Of a stretch of DNA of 22,415 nt, positions 18,442 to 22,415 are shown one piece after another. The stretch covers positions 6,838 through 29,252 of the forward strand of contig NW_019773610.1 of NCBI RefSeq assembly GCF_001039355.2, read 5' to 3'. A program made the position numbers and the translations under genes. Position 1 is the stretch's first letter. Every line of letters begins with the position of its first letter. This stretch comes from Lingula anatina. Taxonomy: Eukaryota > Brachiopoda > Lingulata > Lingulida > Lingulidae. The notes beneath the pieces were generated by a model. That model did not search any database. It was given only the letters and a program-made list of their open reading frames with translations, and was not told the DNA's origin.

Positions 18442-19179
18442 ATGGGAAATAATCAAAGCACAGAAGCACCGAAGAATAGCGAGGTAAGCGTATTTGTTTC
18501 TTTCTCCAGTCGTTTTTTGTTACGATATGAGTGTTGATATCTGTTCACAAAGACACACCGGTCTCATTCTTGACGTTCGTCTGTTTCTATATTAATAATT
18601 TATCCATCGCCTTCACCATCATTCTTGTAAATATAAGCATTAACGGCTTATTCATGTGAGAGAAGTTAGAATTAACCATGAATAAAAAAATCAAAGTACA
18701 GATGAATGTAAGAGTAGCGGGGTAAGTTATCTCTTTCTTGGCGTTTGTCTGTTTTTGATATGAATAATATATTTTATTTCATGTAGCGCCATGTGGATTG
18801 TAAATCACATATTTCCCACCTCGATGTCCAAAATCTAAAGGAAAGTGAAAACAACCTAACAGAACGTGACCATAAAGTGTTACAGGCCGCCATTACCCTG
18901 ATTACTGAGAAACCAAGATGGGTATGGAGGAATGCAGAACTATCTCTCTGTGGCGATAAACTCTTTGCAGTTTTGTACGCTGGGGATCGAAGCAACAAAT
19001 TCGTCGTTAACATCTCACCAGAGGGTCATGGTATTGCGAAGTGCACCCATGAAAGCTGGCGTCTGACAATCAGGACCGCGATAGTGAGCGTATGGGAATG
19101 GCTTCCAAAAGACGTGAACACCCTCATGGCGATTGCTGGATTTGCTGCTAGGGTTGCACTCCCAGCCATCAAGAAATAA
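18442..19179 (+). CDS. Gene 2: class A, myristoylation-type start plus VWRN domain
   Basis: Exon 1 (18442-18483) encodes MGNNQSTEAPKNSE and ends GAG|GTAAGC. A 303-bp intron ends TTCATGTAG, and exon 2 (18787-19179) begins RHVDC in phase 0. The protein is 144 residues. Gly2 and Ser6 again suggest N-myristoylation. The core runs from LTERD (38) through VWRN (60-63), GDKL, YAGDRSNKFVVN, SPEG, THES and VSVWEW (ending 119). The C-terminus LMAIAGFAARVALPAI is hydrophobic and ends in two Lys. It is the closest relative of gene 1 (52 of 82 core residues) and the likely source of the relics at 11.0 and 12.6 kb. Its intron contains a decayed duplicate of exon 1. Function unknown. Confidence 0.87.
18678..18721 (+). 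pseudogene. Decayed duplicate of gene 2 exon 1 inside its intron
   Basis: The leader (AAGTTAGAATTAACC before ATG) and the body match true exon 1 (AAGTTAGGATTAATC before ATG), and a GTAAGT donor follows at 18722. Gly2 has been lost (ATG AAT), and the 44-base length would shift the frame into exon 2. The flanks also match (GTCTGTTT, ATTAATAATTTAT / ATGAATAATATAT), so a block of about 230 bp was duplicated in tandem. Confidence 0.75.
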
Positions 19180-20365
19180 CAGTGTTGCAAGAGGGCAGAC
19201 TGAGTTTATTTTTCTCCTCAGTTTGAAGTTCACTGCTGTTATGCTCCCCAGAAAGACTTTTCCGCTATTGAAAGATACTTAACATACGTGAATGTCTGAC
19301 GACGATTCTGAAAATAGTGAAGTCTGTGTAGCAAGAGACGGGTGTTATAGAAGATTACCTGGTAATTGGAACGCATGTGCTTCAATTGTGTTAACCCATA
19401 CTTTTTACTCTACATAATGTTTCTTAATAGTTAATTGCCCTTGCTCGCTTCAGATAAGTTAAGTAATTTTTGCAGTTTTTATCTTACTGTACACAAATCA
19501 TTATATTTTCAAATTATATATTGGGCGTTTACTCTGAAGGTTCCACGGTTCGTGTCAGCTTTACGTAAGGACACGCAAAGAAAATCCAAGTCCACATAAT
19601 GACCAGTTAAACGATATATTTGCCGACCTTGGTATTTAGGCCTACATATTCTAAGTGAACTCCCCGAAATCCCTAATGCCCCTAAACTACGTCCGTGTTC
19701 CGTCTCTCTCAAACTTTTCTCCTCTCCTTCTTGTCTCTCCCGTGAGGTATCAGTTCTGATTGCTTATATGCTTATTTCTTAACACGCAAACTTTTTAATG
19801 TTTAAAGTTTTTTCAATTAAAATTACTTATAATTGTATATTAATTTCTTTACCTTGGCGTTATACAAAGAGGCCGTCACATTACTTGAGAACTATTAGAC
19901 CACAACACGTTACATCGTATGACCTCATAAGATCCTTATGGCGGACTCGACATATATACACAGAAATATTAAGGTATATGCTTTAAGGTCGCTGAGACGT
20001 GGTAAATGGGGTCTGAAGAAAAGGGATGGTCAGGGAAGCATAAACAAACAATATTGTTGATTAACTCCCCTTAAGAGCAGTTCTGAATAAAGTCCTTTAA
20101 TCTTTTATGCGACATACTGTGTTTATATTGTAATGATCTGGGTTTTGCTTCATTTTTATGATGAACGATGATCAGAGCACTTTGTCTCGCAAGTTATTTT
20201 GTCCTGTCGAACGTCGAAGTCGGTATCGAGGACTAGTCATTGTTTATCTTATTTGTTACCTTCCAAAGCTCGCCTGTATGCTACCATACCTTTTCTGTGG
20301 TCGCAATAAAAGTGGTTGGGAAGTACTTGCGCCTTATGTTAAAGCTTTTATTTTAGTTTTCTATC
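19180..20365. other. 3' flank of gene 2; no further gene
   Basis: Candidate gene 2 poly(A) signals are ATTAAA at 19816-19821 and AATAAA at 20086-20091, implying a long 3' UTR; neither is compelling. Open frames at 19509-19712 (-), 19798-19986 (+) and 20158-20439 (+) show no domain. The last one runs into the promoter motifs below. Confidence 0.45.
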
Positions 20366-20377
20366 GAATTCAGCACA

Positions 20378-20530
20378 TAACGTCATGCATGGGCGCAGCC
20401 ATTTCTTTTCTTGGTTGCCACTCGTGCCAAAGGTCATGAGGTGACGTAATCATTAACGAGGTCATGCGGTGACGTAATCCCTAACGACCGAAAAAGTATA
20501 AATAGAGCGACGCATCAGCTGTCAGAGAGT
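20378..20530 (+). promoter_or_regulatory. CRE/TATA promoter pointing at the satellite
   Basis: A reverse CRE half (AACGTCA, about 20379-20385) is followed by a 28-bp unit present twice (about 20431-20486), each with TGACGTAATC (20442 and 20470). TATAAATAG follows at 20497-20505. Transcription is expected to start near 20525-20530 and to run rightwards towards the satellite. No coding exon is recognised downstream. Confidence 0.6.
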
Positions 20531-20739
20531 CTGAATCTTCTTGTCAATCGCGGCAATTTAAAAAAAAAAAAAAAACTCCGCAATACTCCGGTGTCTTGGG
20601 GGGAAGGGGAATTTATTTTCGTTCGTCTTTCGGGTCTAAATTTCGTGTTCTTTTATGCTGAGAAAAGACCGAGGGAAGTTGCTTTTATTTTCACTGTTGA
20701 ATTCTGAATCTTAAACTCACCGCGACTGACGGATTTCTC

Positions 20740-21745
20740 ATCAAGTCAGTCACTCCCATATGGTCATATTATGATTTTCTCATCAGGTCATTCACTCTCA
20801 TATGGTCACATTATAATTTCTTTTCAGGTCAGTCACTCTCATATGGTCACATTATAATTTCTAATCAGGCCATTCACTCCCATATGGTCAGTTTATAATT
20901 TTCTCATCAGGTCATTCACTCTCATATGGTCACATTATAATTTTCTCATCAGGTCAGTCACTCCCATATGGTCACATTATAATTTTCTCATCAGGTCAGT
21001 CACTCCCATATGGTCACATTATAATTTCTAATCAGGCCATTCACTCCCATATGGTCATATTATAATTTCTCATGAGGTCAGTCACTCCCATATGGTCATA
21101 TTATAATTTCTAATCAGGCCATTCACTCCCATATGGTCATATTGTAATTTTGCATGAGGTCAGTCACTCCCATATGGTCATATTATAATTTCTAATCAGG
21201 CCATTCACTCCCATATGGTCATATTATAATTTTGCATGAGGTCAGTCACTCCCATATGGTCATATTATAATTTCTAATCAGGCCATTCACTCCCATATGG
21301 TCATATTATAATTTTGCATGAGGTCAGTCGCTCCCATATGGTCATATAATAATTTCTCATCAGGTCAGTCACTCCCATATGGTCACATTATAATTTTCTC
21401 ACAGGTCAGTCACTCCCATATGGTCATATTATAATTTTTGCATGAGGTCAGTCACTCCCATATGGTCATATTATAATTTCTCATCAGGTCAGTCACTCCC
21501 ATATGGTCACATTATAATTTCTTTTCAGGTCAGTCACTCTCATATGGTCACATTATAATTTTTCATGAGGTCAGTCACTCTCATGTGGTCACATTATAAT
21601 TTCTCATCAGGTCAGTCACTCCCATATGGTCACATTATTATTTCTTTTCAGGTCAGTCACTCCCATGTGGTCACATTATAATTTTCTCATCAGGCCATTC
21701 ATTCCTACAGGATATGCATGGTCACATTATAATTTCTCATGTGGT
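20740..21745. repeat. 41-bp satellite array, about 24 units
   Basis: Each unit contains CA(G/T)TCACTC(C/T)CATATGGTCA followed by (C/T)ATTATAATTT and a CATCAGG or CATGAGG spacer. Units vary from 40 to 43 bp. CATATG is the fixed centre in most; a few have CATGTG. Between about 21060 and 21340, two unit types (ending CTAATCAGGCCATT and TTGCATGAGGTCAG) alternate as an 82-bp dimer. Confidence 0.95.
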
Positions 21746-22040
21746 CGCTTCATTTTCTTGTTTGTTGAGGACAGGCACGCATAGTCATGTGCATTTTTTT
21801 CATTTGGTCGCTGTCAGTCGTAAGCCTCATATAAGGCCACACTTTTTTAATTTTATGGATGACATCCTGCGCGCGCACCGATTTTCGTCCGTTCTCCAAA
21901 AAAAAAAATCCCCCCCCAAAGAAATCGGTTGTCGCAAACATCGCCGGAAAATGCAATCGGCAATCCTCGGCTAATTCCGCAAGTTCCATACTGTCATTGT
22001 CGACTGCGGAGACATCCGAATAACTCTGAGTGAGGAAAAT
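21746..22040. other. Sequence between satellite and NRF1 promoter
   Basis: On the minus strand an ATG at 21989 opens MELAELAEDCRLHFPAMFAT, about 60 bases from the NRF1 site. It runs into homopolymer tracts (A and C runs near 21899-21917) that make its frame uncertain. Possibly a 5' exon of a leftward gene, possibly chance. Confidence 0.25.
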
Positions 22041-22415
22041 GAGCTTTTTGCGCATGCGCATTATCACCACGTGGAAATATGGTCGCTTTGCCGTCAAATT
22101 CATCTCTAGCATTAATTTCAAAATACACGACAATTAAAGTCATAAATAGAACGGGGGCCGTCGTTTTGGATTGGTTTGCCATTGATATTGGACATGGAGA
22201 TATCACCCTTTTACAATTATACGAAAGGCTGGCCGCGGCCAGCGATCATCGCCCGGAAAAGTTCAGTGACATTCTGTCCAAAGCAGCACATACCAGGGTT
22301 TTTTTTTGGTAGCGAAAAAAGGGTCGACAAGAGCGTCGTGGTATTTGGTGGACTGAAGGTCGGACAGGCCACCCGATAGTTGGCTGCTACGTGTGAGTCG
22401 AAGTAGACAAAATGG
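22041..22415. promoter_or_regulatory. NRF1/E-box promoter-like region at the window edge
   Basis: A 12-base palindrome TGCGCATGCGCA (22049-22060, NRF1 type) lies 6 bases from CCACGTGG (22067-22074). An AAATATGGTCGC YY1-like string follows. The rest is CpG-richer than the window. The last bases read GACAAAATGG, with an ATG at 22412-22414 in strong context, perhaps the start of a rightward gene. A 77-codon plus frame at 22079-22312 is open but unrecognised. Confidence 0.4.
22228..22243. repeat. Perfect 16-bp GC palindrome
   Basis: GCTGGCCGCGGCCAGC is its own reverse complement and sits in the promoter-like region. Confidence 0.8.

Noticed and set aside
20740-21745. CRISPR array, because of regular short repeats
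   Set aside because: There are no unique spacers; the units are contiguous 41-bp tandem copies, and the context is eukaryotic.

Overview
The window reads as intergenic and multigene-family DNA from an animal nuclear genome. Support for this includes short GT-AG introns, TATA, CRE and CArG promoter elements, NRF1/E-box sites, microsatellites, two or three short inverted-repeat DNA transposons and an array of about 1 kb of 41-bp satellite repeats. The species cannot be named from sequence alone; a marine invertebrate (for example a lancelet, hemichordate or mollusc) would fit, but that is inference. Nothing in it looks bacterial.

The main content is a small, apparently undescribed gene family. 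Three two-exon genes can be reconstructed: gene 1 (7670-8234, +), gene 2 (18442-19179, +) and gene 3 (16303-17527, -). Each starts with an exon whose first codons read Met-Gly-Asn and have Ser at position 6, an N-myristoylation-type start. Each then has a phase-0 intron, and an exon 2 carrying a shared domain of about 80 residues with a VW.N core, a YAG/YSG turn and an F(V/L)(V/L) strand. Genes 1 and 2 (class A) are close paralogues with hydrophobic C-termini. Gene 3 (class B) inserts 13 acidic octapeptide repeats between the myristoylation start and the domain, and has a shorter C-terminus.

Class B (minus) and class A (plus) lie head to head. The intact pair is gene 3/gene 2, with about 0.9 kb between start codons holding a TATA box, a perfect CRE and a perfect CArG box. 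A decayed class B copy (exon-1 end near 7.2 kb, exon 2 at 5.0-5.5 kb, split by a small transposon) lies head to head with gene 1. Another decayed class B exon-1 end at 9.7 kb faces class A exon-2 relics at 11.0 and 12.6 kb. The locus therefore looks like a birth-and-death array of a divergent B/A gene pair.

Layout: 1-3640, mostly unassigned AT-rich DNA with a promoter-like patch near 2.9 kb and a retroposed-type poly(A) tail at 3.6 kb. 3645-4295, first copy of a repeat of about 650 bp. 5025-5473, broken class B exon 2. 6215-6901, Harbinger-like element. 7170-8234, class B relic and gene 1. 9684-13128, class B relic followed by a 1.6-kb tandem duplication with class A exon relics. 13439-14214, a second inverted-repeat element built from a 103-bp tandem repeat. 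14.5-16.2 kb, small tandem duplications. 16.3-19.2 kb, the intact gene 3/gene 2 pair. 20.37-20.53 kb, a CRE/TATA promoter pointing into the satellite at 20.74-21.75 kb. 22.04-22.4 kb, an NRF1/E-box promoter-like region, with a good start-codon context at the last bases.
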